Source of the DNA: MTP4 sp052056915
GTDB lineage: Archaea; Halobacteriota; Methanosarcinia; Methanosarcinales; Methanosarcinaceae
Reading direction: 5' to 3'
NCBI RefSeq assembly: GCF_052056915.1
Contig: NZ_CP195119.1
Location: 4,030,001 to 4,094,000 of the forward strand
DNA: 64,000 nt
In this document: piece after piece, positions 17,556 to 27,090 of the stretch
Numbering within the stretch: the first letter of the stretch is position 1
Layout: every line of letters starts with the position of its first letter
The notes under the pieces: model-generated
Seen by the model: only the letters and a program-made list of their open reading frames with translations
Told to the model about the DNA's origin: nothing
Databases searched by the model: none
Position numbers and translations under genes: made by a program

Positions 17556-18254
17556 ATGAAAATTGCCATTGTTCAGTTCGGAGGCACTAACTGCGACCTG
17601 GACGTCCTGCACGTCCTGAAAGAGGTCATCGGTGTGGATGCCGAGACTGTCTGGTACAAGGAAGAAAACCTGAGCGATTTTGACGGGGTTGTGGTCCCTG
17701 GCGGTTTTTCTTACGGGGATTACCTGAGGGCGGGAGCCATTGCCGGCCGTACCCCTATTATGGATTCCGTAAAAAAACTGGCAGCTGAAGGAAAACCCGT
17801 GCTCGGGATCTGCAACGGCTTCCAGGTACTCACCGAAGCCGGGCTTTTGAAAGGAGCCCTTACCACCAACGAATATCCCAAGTTCAGGTGCCACGGGTCC
17901 TATCTCAGGGTCGAGACCGCGGACACTCCCTTTACCTCGAAGTTCAGGAAGGGGGAGGTCGTCAGGATGCCGATTGCCCACATGGAAGGCCAGTTCTACG
18001 CCGAAGAAGCCACCCTTGCAGACCTTGACGACAACGAAAGGGTCGTATTCCGCTATGCTGATGAAGCAGGAAAGGTAACGGACGAGGTCAACCCCAACGG
18101 CTCCCTTGAAAACATCGCAGGGATCGTGAATGAGAGCAGAAATGTCCTCGGACTCATGCCCCACCCCGAAAGGGCATCCGAAGCCGTGCTCGGCTCCGAT
18201 GACGGACGCAAGATCTTCGAGTCTATGGCTGACTACATAACCGAAAAATTCTGA
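17556..18254 (+). CDS. purQ: Phosphoribosylformylglycinamidine synthase subunit PurQ
   Basis: A 232-residue class I glutamine amidotransferase that supplies ammonia to PurL. The nucleophile is C86 in LGICNGFQ, and the His/Glu pair is H203 and E205 in MPHPERA. The oxyanion-side motif VVPGGFSYGDYLRAGAIA is typical. Length is normal for the short archaeal/Gram-positive type. It follows purS, and a T-rich stretch after its stop looks like a terminator. Confidence 0.95.
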   Translation: MKIAIVQFGGTNCDLDVLHVLKEVIGVDAETVWYKEENLSDFDGVVVPGGFSYGDYLRAGAIAGRTPIMDSVKKLAAEGKPVLGICNGFQVLTEAGLLKGALTTNEYPKFRCHGSYLRVETADTPFTSKFRKGEVVRMPIAHMEGQFYAEEATLADLDDNERVVFRYADEAGKVTDEVNPNGSLENIAGIVNESRNVLGLMPHPERASEAVLGSDDGRKIFESMADYITEKF

Positions 18255-18257
18255 AAT

Positions 18258-18316
18258 TAACTTTTTTTCATTTTTCGTATTTTCTTTTCTTATTTTTTTC
18301 TTTTCTTATTTTTTAG
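18258..18316 (+). terminator. T-rich transcription terminator after purQ
   Basis: Several runs of five to seven T residues follow the purQ stop closely, the usual archaeal intrinsic termination signal. Confidence 0.6.
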
Positions 18317-18507
18317 GGCAACAGGTTGCTGTAAGATCTTTTTTCTTTTCAGGATCTTTTCTATTTTCAGAGTGTCTTTAATTCAGATCCATTTATCCGA
18401 AATTTTGATTCAAAATCTATATTATGATCTAATATAATTATAAAATATATAATTATTTTTAGCGGAGCATAAAGTTTTTTACATGAACTCGTCGGGGGAA
18501 TTTAATT

Positions 18508-19560
18508 ATGAAAATCATTAAATTGCTGTTGAACCTTTTTGTGATCCTATTTTTCCTGGGAAGTGCTGCAGCCCCGGGGGCTGGAGCAACGCTTACCGTA
18601 GATGACAGCGGCGATGCAAATTATACAACAATTCAGGAAGCTATTGACAACGCAGAAGATGGAGATACAATTCTCGTTTATCCCGGAATATATGCCGAAA
18701 ACGTGGAAGTTTACAAAGAGCTGAGTATAGTTTCAGAATCCGGGGAATCTGAAAATACGTTTATCATATCCAATAGTCCTGAAGCTGATGTACTCTATGT
18801 GGTTGCTGACAATGTAACCATTGAAGGTTTTTCCGTGCTGGGTGTACTGAGCGAAACCGGCAGTATCTCCGATGCGGACTGGCCCGATGTCCTGGCAGGA
18901 GTTTTCATTGACGGGGCTGAAGGTTGCAGGGTGTCCAACAGTACCATTATAGGAAATGATGTAGGTATATTCCTTCGGGAAGCCAACGGCGCTGTCCTGT
19001 ACAGCAATGTTTTGACCCTCAACTACTGGGACGGAATTGACCTGATAGATTCAAGCGGCTGTGTGCTGTCAGACAATGTTGTTGCAAGAAATGAAAGGGG
19101 TATTTATGTCGAAGGTTCGGTTGACAATGTTCTCCTGAACAATATCATATCTACCATTACCTATGAAGCTCTCACTTTGCTGGAATGCAGCAACAGTACG
19201 CTTGAAAACAACATAATAACCGGGAGTGAACTCGGAGTCTATTTCGAGCGTTCCGTAAGTAACATAATGAGCAATAGCACGGTAGAATGGAATTACGAGG
19301 GGATTTTCCTGAGCAATTCTACTGAAAACCTTTTCTACGGGAACGAGTTTGCAAATGAAATCAATGCCGTGGATTACGGAACAAATTCCTGGAACACTAC
19401 AGTGGGCAACTCCTGGAGCGACTACGCAGGTGAAGACTCGGATGGAGACGGAATAGGGGATACCCCTTACGTCATCAACGAAAGCACGGAAAGTATCGAT
19501 TACCTGCCAATAACGGGATTGCCCGTATCGGATCTTTTGCCTGGAAACAATTTAACGTGA
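18508..19560 (+). CDS. Secreted right-handed beta-helix (NosD-like) protein
   Basis: A 350-residue exported protein. Residues 1-26 are a signal peptide. LTVDDSGDANYTTIQEAIDNAEDGDTI starts a pectate-lyase-like beta-helix with repeated N-x-I/V and SNSTI turns (about residues 30-290). The end (SWSDYAGEDSDGDGIGDTPY) is the standard NosD C-terminal motif. These are surface proteins of Methanosarcina, probably polysaccharide-binding or structural. No TM anchor is seen after the helix, so it may be released or held by other means. The ATG follows GGGGGA. Confidence 0.85.
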   Translation: MKIIKLLLNLFVILFFLGSAAAPGAGATLTVDDSGDANYTTIQEAIDNAEDGDTILVYPGIYAENVEVYKELSIVSESGESENTFIISNSPEADVLYVVADNVTIEGFSVLGVLSETGSISDADWPDVLAGVFIDGAEGCRVSNSTIIGNDVGIFLREANGAVLYSNVLTLNYWDGIDLIDSSGCVLSDNVVARNERGIYVEGSVDNVLLNNIISTITYEALTLLECSNSTLENNIITGSELGVYFERSVSNIMSNSTVEWNYEGIFLSNSTENLFYGNEFANEINAVDYGTNSWNTTVGNSWSDYAGEDSDGDGIGDTPYVINESTESIDYLPITGLPVSDLLPGNNLT

Positions 19561-19810
19561 AATCCTGTAGCAGATGCTTTGCCGGCGGAAATTGGGACCG
19601 GAAGGAGCAGCTAACCAGCTCTTTCCGGGCTCCGTCCTTGGAAACATTTTCTGCACCAGGCTGAAAAACGAACTAAGCGGATAGCTAAGTAACCGGGTAA
19701 TTCACCAACTGGCTAAATATTATTTTGCTGTTTTTACATTTTTTACTTCTTATTTCGTTATGTCAGGTTTAATAGATCAGGTTTTATAGTTCAGTAACAA
19801 ATATCCGGGT

Positions 19811-20653
19811 ATGAAGCTCACAGTCCTGGTCGACAATAACACCCTGATAGACAGGTACTTCCTGGGTGAACCCGGGCTCTCCTTCCTGATTGAGGATTCC
19901 GGTTTGAAGGTCCTTTTCGATGTGGGCTACTCAGACATTTTTATTACGAACGCCCGGAAAATGGGCATCAACCTGCTGGACATAGATTACCTTGTTTTGT
20001 CCCACGGGCACCTGGACCATACCTGGGGGCTTGACCCGCTGGTCAGGCATTTTACGGAAGCCCGTATAGAAGGCCTTCCCCAGGGGTCTCCGGGCCTTGT
20101 TGCACACCCCCTGGCTCTCAGGAGCAAACGGATAGATGGAGTAGGAGAAATCGGAAGCCTTCTTTCCCGTGAAAAACTTAAAGAGCATTTCGAACTCCGG
20201 CTTTCTTCCCCTCCTCTCTGGCTGAACGAAAACCTCGTGTTTCTGGGAGAAATTCCCAGAAGATACGGTTTTGAGGGGAGAGATGCCCTCGGGGATGTGC
20301 TGAATGCCGAAGGGTACGAGGAACCCGACCTTCTTTTTGACGACACTGCTTTGGCCTGCAAGACCCGAAAAGGCCTGGTGGTCATCACCGGCTGTTCCCA
20401 TTCCGGCATATGCAACATAATCGAGTATGCAAAAGAAGTTTGCAGGGAAGAAAGAGTTCTTGACGTCATTGGAGGCTTTCACCTGCTGGAACCTCCTGAG
20501 ATACAGGTACAGGGGACCCTCGAATATCTGCAGAACCTGAAGCCTGAATGCGTTCACGCCTGCCACTGCACGGACCTTTCCTCGAAAATCGAACTTGCAA
20601 AAGTTGTCAACTTGAAAGAGGTAGGGGTGGGACTGCAGCTGGAATATGGCTGA
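19811..20653 (+). CDS. MBL-fold hydrolase, MJ0301-like
   Basis: A 280-residue metallo-beta-lactamase fold protein. HxHxDH is at H65, H67, D69 and H70 (LSHGHLDHTWG). The second metal-site residues are in GCSHSGICN (about 197) and GGFHL (about 223). The size, the DNNT start and the GCSHSG motif match the family containing the MJ0301 dihydropterin ribofuranosyl-aminobenzene phosphate synthase of methanopterin biosynthesis. That would suit a methanogen, but the family is broad, so the specific reaction is an inference. Confidence 0.8.
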   Translation: MKLTVLVDNNTLIDRYFLGEPGLSFLIEDSGLKVLFDVGYSDIFITNARKMGINLLDIDYLVLSHGHLDHTWGLDPLVRHFTEARIEGLPQGSPGLVAHPLALRSKRIDGVGEIGSLLSREKLKEHFELRLSSPPLWLNENLVFLGEIPRRYGFEGRDALGDVLNAEGYEEPDLLFDDTALACKTRKGLVVITGCSHSGICNIIEYAKEVCREERVLDVIGGFHLLEPPEIQVQGTLEYLQNLKPECVHACHCTDLSSKIELAKVVNLKEVGVGLQLEYG

Positions 20654-20872
20654 ACTCTTTAATAAGTCTCAATGATCAGAAACAGTTTTCAGAACATGTA
20701 CTTCAAAAACGTTATCTCTTTTAAGCTAAGAATTTATAGTATTTATATTAATTTTTTTATAATTTAAAAAATTTGTAGCCGGAACTCTGCTTCTGGTTTG
20801 GGGGAATTCAGGACCCGGGGTTTCTGCTAACCGGGTATCTGGAAAACAAAATCGTATTTGGAGGGGTAGAGG

Positions 20873-23314
20873 GTGATTTCCGGAAAAAGCCATACTTTTT
20901 CAGTCATACTTTTTGTTTTTTTGCTTTCAAGTATTCCCTGCACTGCAGAGGCATATCTGACTACGGAAAATAGAAATGTTACCGGATCGGCTGTAGCCGA
21001 TGGATCATTTACAGCTGTTAAATTAACTGTGCCCCGCGGATTCCCTGCAGCCGATATGGAGAATTACACGGCCCCTTCGGACCTGGTTTTTGATCCGGGT
21101 GCAATGAGCCCTGGCACAACAAACCTATCATCCCTTACGGAAGCCCGGAAAAAATTGTCAACGGACCTGCTCCAGTTAACCGATGATAATTTCCTGCCTC
21201 CGGGCATGACCCGCGAAGCCCTGATAGGGCAGATGGAAAGCTTAAACCAGATTACCCGTGTTGACGAGCAGGCCGTCCATGCCAATGACCTTTTTGTCTA
21301 TTCTGATAACTATAATGCCAGTGTCAACGATATGTACATTGAAGGAAATGTTGATTGTGGATCTGATGATTGTGTGCCTGTTGATAGTGAATATGTCGGT
21401 TATGAGCCTGTTGATAGTGAATCTGTCGGTTGTGAGCCTGTTGATAGTGGATCTGATGATTGTGTGCCTGTTGATAGTGAATCTGCCGGTTGTGAGCCTG
21501 TTGATAGTGAACCTGCTGAGGACGAAACGGATTCCAGGCTTCAGGGAGCCGACCTGGTCCATGTCTATGTACGCTTCTATCCGGGAAACGGGACCGACTG
21601 TGCTGACCCTTATGTGGAAAAGGTCACGGGCAGGGACGAAGAAAACCACCTTATGGCGGCATGGGTGAGGGTTGATTCCTTTGAACAACTTGCTTCTCTG
21701 GAATCCGTGCAGTGTGTAAGGACGGTTATGCCTCCGGTTATAAGGACAGGCATGTACACCACGGAAGGGGATGCAATCCTCAACTGTGATGAGGTAAGGG
21801 CTCTCCATGGCCTGACCGGAGAGGGCATCAGGATCGGGATTATTTCGAACGGGGTTGACAACCTTGCGGATGCCGTGGCTACCGGGGACCTTCCGGCCAA
21901 TGTAACCGTTTTAAGCAATTCCGAAGGAGGGGACGAAGGGACTGCAATGCTTGAGATCGTGCACGATATAGCTCCAGGGGCAGAACTGTATTTCCATGAT
22001 TCCGGAAATAATGTCATAGCGTTTAATAATGCGGTCGATTCCCTTGCAGGGGCGGGCTGTGATATCATCTGCGACGATATCGGCTGGATTTTCGAACCTT
22101 TTTTTGAGGATGGGGTTGTTGCATCGCATGTACAGGGCGTAGTCGAAAGCAATGATACCCTGTATGTGAGCGCTGCGGGGAACGATGCCCTCACTCATTA
22201 CCAGGGAGAGTTCGCTCCTGTAGGGACAAATTTCCATGATTTCAGCGGAGGGACCGGGGAGACGGAATGGCTGTATGGTTTTGTCCCCCCCGGTGGGTCG
22301 ATTATCGTTGTCTTTCAGTGGAACGATGAATGGGGAAAATCCGAAAACGATTACGACCTCTATCTGGGCGACATGATTAACGGGAGAATTATTTCCTGGA
22401 GCACTGATATGCAGGACGGAAACGACCTCCCGATAGAGGCACTGACCTACCTGAACACGGAGCAGACAGGGAAAAACGTTGCAGTGCTTGTCCGGAAAGT
22501 TACCGGGGACCCCGGGGTGCTTGAGGTCTTTGTCTATCCTTTTTCCGGGGCTTTCCTGTATGCCAACAACCTGGTTGCGGAAGACTCCGTTTACGGGCAC
22601 CCTGCAGTGCCAGGGGTCGTCAGCGTGGGGGCGATCAATGCCGCTGACCCGGGAAACGACAACATACAAAGATCCTCTTCCAGGGGCCCGGTTTCGATCT
22701 ACCACAGTTCTTTCGAACTCCGGGAAAAGCCGGATATCGCAGGCATTGACGGGGTGCAGGTCTCAGGGGCTGGTGGTTTTCCTCCTGTTTTTTTTGGGAC
22801 AAGTGCCGCAGCTCCGCACATTGCAGGGCTTGCAGGGCTTGTCTGGAGTGGGTTTCCGGAAAAGCCGGGAAGTGAGATCCGGGCAGCCCTCCTTGAGAGT
22901 TCGGTGGACCTCGGGGAACCCGGAAAGGACGGAAGCTTCGGGTACGGACGGGCGGATGCTCTTGCCATGTACGAGTTTTTGCTTCCTGCTGTGCCGCTGC
23001 CGGTTGCCAACTTTACTGTAAACAGGACGGGAGGACTTGCGCCTCTTACAGTCCAGTTCACAAGCCTTTCGGAAAACGCAAGCTCCCTTTCCTGGGACGT
23101 CAACGGAGACAACATCACCGATTATACCGACCAGAATCCGGTGCATACCTACACTGAACCCGGCCTGTACACGGTTACCCTGATCGCCAATAACAGCGCA
23201 GGTTCGGATACCCTGACAAAACCCGATTTAGTCAATATCATGAAACCCCGGCCTGTGAAGACCGGAACCCGAGGAATGATCCTGACTCTCCCGGGGGAGC
23301 CCTCATTACGCTGA
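20873..23314 (+). CDS. Secreted subtilase-fold protein with PKD domain and atypical triad
   Basis: An 813-residue exported protein: signal peptide (1-28), prodomain-like region, five 10-residue PVDSE-type repeats (about 168-217), S8/S53-like catalytic domain (about 310-700) and a PKD domain (about 705-785). The serine motif GTSAAAPH and the oxyanion AAGN motif are intact. The usual Asp motif reads IISNGVD, with Asn where Asp is expected, and the HGTH histidine position reads EGTAM. A Glu here recalls sedolisin-like variants, so it may be a divergent active enzyme or an inactive one. The start is GTG after GGAGGGG. There is no C-terminal membrane segment. Confidence 0.85.
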   Translation: MISGKSHTFSVILFVFLLSSIPCTAEAYLTTENRNVTGSAVADGSFTAVKLTVPRGFPAADMENYTAPSDLVFDPGAMSPGTTNLSSLTEARKKLSTDLLQLTDDNFLPPGMTREALIGQMESLNQITRVDEQAVHANDLFVYSDNYNASVNDMYIEGNVDCGSDDCVPVDSEYVGYEPVDSESVGCEPVDSGSDDCVPVDSESAGCEPVDSEPAEDETDSRLQGADLVHVYVRFYPGNGTDCADPYVEKVTGRDEENHLMAAWVRVDSFEQLASLESVQCVRTVMPPVIRTGMYTTEGDAILNCDEVRALHGLTGEGIRIGIISNGVDNLADAVATGDLPANVTVLSNSEGGDEGTAMLEIVHDIAPGAELYFHDSGNNVIAFNNAVDSLAGAGCDIICDDIGWIFEPFFEDGVVASHVQGVVESNDTLYVSAAGNDALTHYQGEFAPVGTNFHDFSGGTGETEWLYGFVPPGGSIIVVFQWNDEWGKSENDYDLYLGDMINGRIISWSTDMQDGNDLPIEALTYLNTEQTGKNVAVLVRKVTGDPGVLEVFVYPFSGAFLYANNLVAEDSVYGHPAVPGVVSVGAINAADPGNDNIQRSSSRGPVSIYHSSFELREKPDIAGIDGVQVSGAGGFPPVFFGTSAAAPHIAGLAGLVWSGFPEKPGSEIRAALLESSVDLGEPGKDGSFGYGRADALAMYEFLLPAVPLPVANFTVNRTGGLAPLTVQFTSLSENASSLSWDVNGDNITDYTDQNPVHTYTEPGLYTVTLIANNSAGSDTLTKPDLVNIMKPRPVKTGTRGMILTLPGEPSLR

Positions 23315-23504
23315 CCTGAACTCCAGGTTGCGATGAACGCCTGGATGACCGGTACGCCCGTGCCAGGGACAGGAGCAGAACTAAATCAGGAATACTGCAG
23401 GAACTGAACTGATCGATGTCTGGTCTGGCAGAGGGTGAAGATAAAGGCAAATAATTGCAACGGTGAAGAAAGGAGAGAAAGCTGTGGATAAAGGGGGGTG
23501 AAAC

Positions 23505-24404
23505 GTGAATAAAGTTGAAAATGGGAGAAAAGCCGAAGATGAGCATAAATCTGGAAATTGGAGAAAAGCAGGACAGACAGGGGGGAAAAGGAGAGGAAGA
23601 AGAAGGGCAAAGTTTGTAATGGGATTTTTCCTGCTCTTTATTTTCGTATTTTCAATTCTGCTTCTGGCCGTTCCCGGACTGGCTCCAGGAGAAATTAGTG
23701 CTAACAGGAGCATGTCCGCAAACTACCTGGCCCCCGGGGACACTTTCAGGGTTACTGTTAACATGACTGCAGGCGCTGAACTGGTTGCCCCGGCTCTGGA
23801 CGAAAACCTGCCCGAAGGCTTGAGCATAAGTGAGGTCGAGGATGGCGGAGCCATTTTCAAACCTCTCACAGTGCAATGGATCTGGATAGGGAGCTTTGCA
23901 GCTGGGGAAAGCCGTTCTGTGGCCTATGAAGTGGAACTGTCCCTGAAGCCGAGCGAGGACACATACTCCATCAATGCGAACTTCTCGGCTATCGAAGCGG
24001 AGCCGATTCCTATTCAGGGGGACAGCGAGGTAACTGTTTCAGAGCCTGTGTCAGAACCTGTTCCGGAACCTGTTTCAGAACCTGTTCCAGAACCTGTTTC
24101 AGAACCTGTTCCGGAACCTGTTTCAGAACCTGTTCCGGAACCTGTTTCAGAACCTGTTCCAGAGCCTGTTCCAGAGCCTGTTTCAGAACCTGTTCCAGAA
24201 CCTGTGTCAGAACCTGTTTCGGAGCCTGTTTCGGAGCCTGTTCCAGAAACTATTCCAGAAACTATTCCAGAAACTATTCCAGAACCTGTTCCGGAAACTA
24301 TCTCGGAAGAGGAAGGAATCCTGCTCTATCCAGATTGGAGCTTCATATCTATCCCTTACCCGAACAATACCTCAGTGAACAATGGACTTGACGGGGCAGT
24401 GTGA
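23505..24404 (+). CDS. Membrane-anchored surface protein with EPV repeats, probably truncated
   Basis: A 299-residue protein. A basic N-terminus (GGKRRGRRR) precedes one membrane segment or signal anchor (about 37-57). Residues 65-175 form a beta-rich domain similar to archaeal surface adhesion domains. Residues about 178-265 are repeats of (S/P)EPV encoded by a 12/24-bp DNA repeat. The last 30 residues (LLYPDWSFISIPYPNN...) look like the first strand of a domain that normally continues for about 100 residues or more, but a stop follows at once, before the rnhB gene. The start is GTG after GGGGGGTG. I consider the C-terminus lost. Confidence 0.7.
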   Translation: MNKVENGRKAEDEHKSGNWRKAGQTGGKRRGRRRAKFVMGFFLLFIFVFSILLLAVPGLAPGEISANRSMSANYLAPGDTFRVTVNMTAGAELVAPALDENLPEGLSISEVEDGGAIFKPLTVQWIWIGSFAAGESRSVAYEVELSLKPSEDTYSINANFSAIEAEPIPIQGDSEVTVSEPVSEPVPEPVSEPVPEPVSEPVPEPVSEPVPEPVSEPVPEPVPEPVSEPVPEPVSEPVSEPVSEPVPETIPETIPETIPEPVPETISEEEGILLYPDWSFISIPYPNNTSVNNGLDGAV

Positions 24405-24493
24405 ACTACCTCTTCCTGCCTCCTTCGGAGTTGAGGAAGGAAACTTCCCGTCTGCAAAGCAAAAAAGTTTGGGATTATTTTCAATATAAGAAT

Positions 24494-25153
24494 TTAACCC
24501 TTCTTCAGCTCAGCCCTTATATTCTCCACCGTCTTCCAGGACTGCCTGACAATTTCCGGGAACTCGCCCCCATGGTCTTTTCCCCATTTAAGCAGGAAAG
24601 CTTTCGTTTTCGGGTCAGAAGGGTATCCACTCCCGAAATCCGCGCCCCATTCTGTTTTGAGTTCTTCGATCAGTTCATCCCGGCGGACCTTTGCGATAAT
24701 GGATGCTGCCGAGGCCACGGGGTAGACGGCATCGGCCTGGTGCCTGGAAATTATTTCGATTTCCTTCGCTTTTTCCGGGCAGCTTTTTGCGTACTGTTTG
24801 CGCAGGTTTTCGCCAAAACGTTCGGCTTTTACGTCAGCGGCATCGGCGTAGACGGTATCGGGCTGGAGTTTTTCAAGGACCTTTGAAAAGCAGATGACCA
24901 TTATCTCATTCATGGTAAAGAGCTTCCGGAGTTCGTCGATCTGGGAGGGGCTGACTTCCAGGACAAAGCATTCATCGGCATACTTCCTGATCTGGGTTGC
25001 TAGCTGTTCCCTTTTTTTCGGGGTCAGTTTCTTGGAATCCGCAACCCCGAGCACTTTCAAAGCGTGAGCTCTGGATTCATCTATTTTGACGCCCCCTATG
25101 CACATGGGCCCGATTACCGGGCCTTTTCCGGCTTCATCGATTCCTGCAATCAT
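24494..25153 (-). CDS. rnhB: Ribonuclease HII
   Basis: A 219-residue enzyme that removes RNA primers and single ribonucleotides from DNA-RNA hybrids. The start MIAGIDEAGKGPVIGP holds catalytic D6 and E7; a later YADAAD segment and the SRHQADAVYPVASAASIIAKVRRD block complete the archaeal RNase HII signature. I chose the ATG at 25153 (a TTG lies directly before it); the ribosome binding site AGGAGG is 10-13 bases upstream. An in-frame extension of 68 residues upstream is not conserved-looking. Confidence 0.93.
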   Translation of the reverse strand: MIAGIDEAGKGPVIGPMCIGGVKIDESRAHALKVLGVADSKKLTPKKREQLATQIRKYADECFVLEVSPSQIDELRKLFTMNEIMVICFSKVLEKLQPDTVYADAADVKAERFGENLRKQYAKSCPEKAKEIEIISRHQADAVYPVASAASIIAKVRRDELIEELKTEWGADFGSGYPSDPKTKAFLLKWGKDHGGEFPEIVRQSWKTVENIRAELKKG

Positions 25154-25313
25154 CAAAGGTATGCTGCCTCCTGAATAGGGGGAAAAGAAGGTTTTGTTTA
25201 TTAAAGATGTTTCCCTTCCGGAAACGTGTATTATATATCTGTCCTTCCTTTTCCACCCTGTCTCCTGAAAAACTACAATATATTTTACAACAAAATTTAT
25301 ATCTGGGTATCCA

Positions 25314-25335
25314 TATTCTATATATAAATATATAC
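25314..25335. promoter_or_regulatory. TATA-rich divergent promoter region
   Basis: TCTATATATAAATATATACG lies between rnhB (minus) and the sensor kinase (plus). It suits a TATA box for either gene. Confidence 0.45.
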
Positions 25336-25480
25336 GGAGTCTCCAGCAGTAAAACATTCATATTTTTAGAATGTTGTCGATAATCTTACCTTTGGTGATG
25401 TCGATTATGTTTTTTTCCATCTTCTGCTTTTGATTCCAAGAGGCGGTAACATAAATAATTTATTCACAAGGTGATGGCTC

Positions 25481-26980
25481 ATGGGCAACATGGCTCTGGA
25501 ACTTATAAGCGCTTTAACTCTCTTATCCATCATATTTTATTTATGGAGTTTTGGGAAGAAAAGTGCGGAAATTTCCAGAAGCGGGTGTCTCCTGATTATC
25601 ACCGGTTTTTTTCTGGTCTTCATCGGCCGCCTGGTGGATGCAGGTGATGATTTCTGGCTTCTGGAAGAATACCTGGAAAGCACCGTTTATGAAACTGTTC
25701 TGGAAGATGTCCTGGGGGGGATAGTCGGCTACCTGTTGATCGGAGCCGGACTGCTTAAATGGATGCCTACGCTGTCAAGTGTTGAAACGTTGAAAAACGA
25801 AGTCTCGGAAAGGGAGGCCGCTCAGGAGAAGCTGGGCAGGGAAAGGTCGCTTTTGTCCGGACTGTTAACATCGATTCCGGATGCTGTTTTTTTTAAGGAC
25901 GCTGAGGGGACTTACCTGGGATGCAACCCTGCTTTTTCAAAGCTTGTGAAGAGGCAGGGAGAAGAGGTTGTGGGGAGGAAGGCCCGCGACCTTTATCCTG
26001 AAAGTATGGCGAACTTTATCGGGGACGTGGATAAGGAATGCTTCGAAAAGGGGAAGGTCAGCACGGTTGAAAAGTGGATCGATTCCCCGGATAACAGCCA
26101 CGTCTTCCTGCAGACCGTCAGGGCTCCTCTTTATGATGAGGCGGGAAGTTTTATCGGGATTGTGGGGGTTAGCCGGGATATTACCGGTAAGAAACTGGCA
26201 GAAGAGGCGGTGTTAAAAGCCAGGCTTGCCGAAGATTCCAGCAAGACCAGGAACGAGTTCCTTTCCACAATGAGCCATGAATTGAGGACGCCCCTGAATT
26301 CAATCATAGGTTTTTCGGACCTGCTGCTTGAAGGCTCTTTCGGGCCCCTAAATGAACGCCAGACCAAATATATTCAGAACGTACACAATAGCGGAAAGAG
26401 GCTCCTGAAAGTTATAAATGATATCCTTGACCTCTCCAAGGTTGAAGCCGGCAAAACAGAACTTGAACCCGAGACATTCAGGGTTGCAAATGTACTGGAA
26501 GAAATAGAGAGAGTTTCCGGGCCGCGGGCATCCGCAAAGAAATTGACCCTGAAGTTCAGGGTTGACAAAAGGCTCACAACCATCACCGCGGACAAAATGA
26601 GGTTTAAACAGGTCCTTTATAATCTCATAAGCAATGCCATCAAGTTCACACCCGAGGGTGGGACCGTGACCTTATCGGCGGAAAAGGCAGGTAATATTCT
26701 GCGGGTCTCAGTAGCGGATACCGGGATCGGGATCTCAAAAAAAGACCAGGAATACCTCTTCCAGCCCTTCAAGCAGCTCGACTACTTCCTGAACCGCCGC
26801 TATGAAGGTACAGGGCTCGGCCTGGCCCTGGTCAAAAGGTTCGTTGAAATGCACGGGGGAAAAGTTTGGGTAGAAAGCGAACCCGGGAAAGGCTCTGTTT
26901 TTACGTTCGAATTGCCTGTGGACGGGGTTGTTTCTCTGCAGAATGCTTCCGGTTCACAGGCTCCGCTAAATCTCTCATGA
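25481..26980 (+). CDS. Membrane sensor histidine kinase with PAS domain
   Basis: A 499-residue kinase. Three membrane segments lie at about 6-24, 34-51 and 76-94. A PAS domain spans about 125-240 (FFKDAEGTYLGCNPAF ... DITGKK). HisKA has the phospho-accepting H266 in MSHELRTP, and the HATPase domain (about 370-485) has DTGIGI and GTGLGLALV boxes. There is no receiver domain and no response regulator next to it. The start ATG follows AGGTGA. The signal is unknown. A very similar HisKA/HATPase pair is in the hybrid kinase at 33980. Confidence 0.92.
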   Translation: MGNMALELISALTLLSIIFYLWSFGKKSAEISRSGCLLIITGFFLVFIGRLVDAGDDFWLLEEYLESTVYETVLEDVLGGIVGYLLIGAGLLKWMPTLSSVETLKNEVSEREAAQEKLGRERSLLSGLLTSIPDAVFFKDAEGTYLGCNPAFSKLVKRQGEEVVGRKARDLYPESMANFIGDVDKECFEKGKVSTVEKWIDSPDNSHVFLQTVRAPLYDEAGSFIGIVGVSRDITGKKLAEEAVLKARLAEDSSKTRNEFLSTMSHELRTPLNSIIGFSDLLLEGSFGPLNERQTKYIQNVHNSGKRLLKVINDILDLSKVEAGKTELEPETFRVANVLEEIERVSGPRASAKKLTLKFRVDKRLTTITADKMRFKQVLYNLISNAIKFTPEGGTVTLSAEKAGNILRVSVADTGIGISKKDQEYLFQPFKQLDYFLNRRYEGTGLGLALVKRFVEMHGGKVWVESEPGKGSVFTFELPVDGVVSLQNASGSQAPLNLS

Positions 26981-27090
26981 AATCTCCCATGAGCAGTTTT
27001 GTACTTTATTGGGGTTGGGGGAACAAAAACATTAAATCTGAAGTTGATTATTTTTGGGGTTAAGTTAGCTAGAGACGAGATGAATTCTAC

